Part shown: in pieces, positions 8,889-10,093 of the stretch
How positions within the stretch are numbered: position 1 is the stretch's first letter
Layout of the letters: each line of letters opens with the position of its first letter
Source: Chloromonas sp. AAM2
Taxonomy: Eukaryota > Chlorophyta > Chlorophyceae > Chlamydomonadales > Chlamydomonadaceae
Direction of reading: 5' to 3'
Assembly: GCA_004335635.1 (NCBI GenBank)
Contig: QAXH01005214.1
Location: forward strand, 1-10,093
DNA length: 10,093 nt
The notes under the pieces: model-generated
The model's input: only the letters and a program-made list of their open reading frames with translations
Databases searched by the model: none
Told to the model about the DNA's origin: nothing
Made by a program: the position numbers and the translations under genes

Positions 8889-9033
8889 TTTCAGGCCCCA
8901 TTTTGGGTCTAACGAGGTATGCGGTCAGGATAGCACCAAGGGGTTGGCCACCACCATTACTGTCCAGGTGTGTCGCAATCCCCTTCACATGTAGGTTGGA
9001 CGGGTTGGAATCCCTCCCCTCTTGTGAGAAGCC
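8889..9033 (+). repeat. Dispersed repeat R2, copy iii
   Basis: This is the best-defined copy. Blocks in order are ttcaggcccc, ttttgggtctaacgaggt, caggatagcacc, aaggggttggccaccacca, ttactgtccaggtgtgtcgc, aatccccttcacatgtaggt, tggacgggttggaatccc and tcccctcttgtga. It serves as the reference orientation here for the other copies (2957-3078, 6355-6504, 8684-8722, 9709-9805). Translated frames show nothing recognisable. Confidence 0.8.
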
Positions 9034-9708
9034 ACAAGCACATGTGGCCCTCAGAGAGTAGGCTGCGTCATGGTTTTCTTTTCAGTGGCTGAGTTGTTGG
9101 AATGGGCTGCGTGTCTATCCTTCTGACTCATCCCGCTTGTCCTCCTCTTCTGACTCATCCCCGTGACTGGGCCACTTCAGGCACATCCACAGGTGATGAG
9201 CCAGGAACGGACCACCTAAGCAGGGGAGGGTGGACAAGCACTGGGTGGACAAGCAGAATTGACCATGCCACCCATGCCTAGAGAGAGTTATAACCAGCAT
9301 TGGTCGCCATTGCATTACGCCTGTCCCTCTGGAGATAACGTTCTGAGTGGTATCAAATCCACTTTGCCTCCTTGCAACTTCACACTTGACATGGGTTTTA
9401 TGACTGCCTCAGCGTCAGCCTGTGTAACTTGCCCATGGATTAACCAGCGCACTGCAAGTGATAAGACGGTTGTGTGAGACCACCAACACGAGGAGAGCGC
9501 AGAAAATGCACAGCCCAACAGCAATAACGAGTACTACAGAGCATGTCATGCAAGTGGTTTAGATGGTTTGAGGGCTGTTGTCGGATGACTCAGGCGTTAA
9601 CAATTCAGGCGTTGGGGGTTGAAGCACGTGATGAAGCACGTGGTGGGCATGGCCATGACTAGATTCAACAGCAGGCACAGCCTCAATACCTCAGTCAACA
9701 TCACTAGA
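9034..9708. other. Distal upstream region of AOX with short local duplications, no gene seen
   Basis: No gene is recognisable. Three short direct duplications occur close together: ttctgactcatccc at 9121-9134 and 9148-9161; gggtggacaagca at 9228-9240 and 9243-9255; and gaagcacgtg at 9621-9630 and 9633-9642. The last pair each contains the palindrome CACGTG (a G-box/E-box sequence), about 1.25 kb upstream of the AOX start. That is too far and too common a sequence to call a regulatory site. Confidence 0.45.
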
Positions 9709-9805
9709 GGGGAGGGATTCCAACGCGTCCAACGTACAACTACAGGAAATTATGATACACCTGAGTTACGGTGGTGGCACCCCGAGGTGTTATCCTGTCT
9801 CTAGC
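9709..9805 (-). repeat. Dispersed repeat R2, copy v (diverged)
   Basis: It starts gaggggagggattccaacg, like the reverse complement of copy iii, and runs through a cacctgag block, a ggtggtgg block and ccccgaggtg to tatcctgtct. It then passes within a few bases into R1 copy B at 9810. The middle is more diverged than in the other copies. Confidence 0.7.
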
Positions 9806-9809
9806 ATCC

Positions 9810-9925
9810 GGGACTTTCAGCGTCTGAAGGCGTGTGGTGTGCGCACATGCCTGATTATGGCCATTGTGTTAATGGCATGGGTTAGGTGAAGCGCAGAGAT
9901 TGCCTGCAACCATTACATATCAACT
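9810..9925 (+). repeat. Dispersed repeat R1, copy B
   Basis: It shares gggactttcag, gtgtggtgtgcgcacatgcc, tgattatgg, cattgtgtt, atggcatggg, ttaggtgaag, cagagattgcctgc and aaccatta with copies A and/or C. The match fades after about 9925 (the caactggcaaccagtgtggg region), before the A-rich part seen in copy A. The rest of the window to 10093 shows no gene. Confidence 0.72.
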
Positions 9926-10093
9926 GGCAACCAGTGTGGGGAAGGCCTGTGAAGGTTTACCCTTGTAGCCTTAACTGGTTATATACATCTCTCTGGAGAT
10001 AGAGACGTACTGCAGTGGCTCCATCCGAAGAACTCGGACAGCCACCATAGGCAGTGTGGCTGGCTGTGCACCCTGCAGTGTGTAAGGCCGCCG

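Noticed and set aside
9619..9804. 61-codon + strand open frame near the right end
   Set aside because: It mostly reads through repeat R2 copy v and has no recognisable protein features.
1..10093. tRNA, rRNA or CRISPR features
   Set aside because: Scanning by eye found no tRNA T-loop/anticodon arrangement, rRNA-like blocks or regularly spaced repeat arrays. A covariance-model scan would be the decisive test.

Overview
The window reads as nuclear DNA of a green alga, probably a chlorophycean such as a Chlamydomonas or Haematococcus relative. The genus is a guess. The evidence is intron-split genes with short introns (mostly 137-315 bp), GC-rich exons in a more neutral background, alanine/glutamine-rich low-complexity protein, abundant small dispersed repeats, and an alternative oxidase of the algal/protist type. 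Nothing looks bacterial or organellar: there are no operons, Shine-Dalgarno sites, CRISPR arrays or recognisable tRNA/rRNA genes.

Layout. (1) Positions 421-2132, + strand: the 3' end of a gene for a long coiled-coil protein, with four visible exons (421-657, 841-969, 1285-1404, 1854-2132); its 5' end lies outside the window. (2) Positions 2133-5627: about 3.5 kb without a convincing gene, holding dispersed repeats, among them an inverted pair (3372-3634 and 4486-4715). (3) Positions 8371 down to 5628, - strand: a complete eight-exon gene for mitochondrial alternative oxidase (AOX), 384 aa as modelled here, with all six di-iron ligands; one intron uses a GC donor and one holds a dispersed repeat. 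(4) Positions 8372-10093: the upstream flank of AOX, with a 22-bp tandem duplication close to the start codon, then a repeat-rich stretch carrying more copies of the same two repeat families.

The two genes converge on the repeat-filled interval, and nothing suggests a functional link between them. The models were assembled by hand from splice signals, reading phase and protein-family or heptad continuity. AOX is very secure. The coiled-coil gene is secure as a coding region but not identified. I found no convincing new multi-gene system. The most interesting points are AOX gene-structure details and a pair of linked, undescribed-looking repeat families (called R1 and R2 here).
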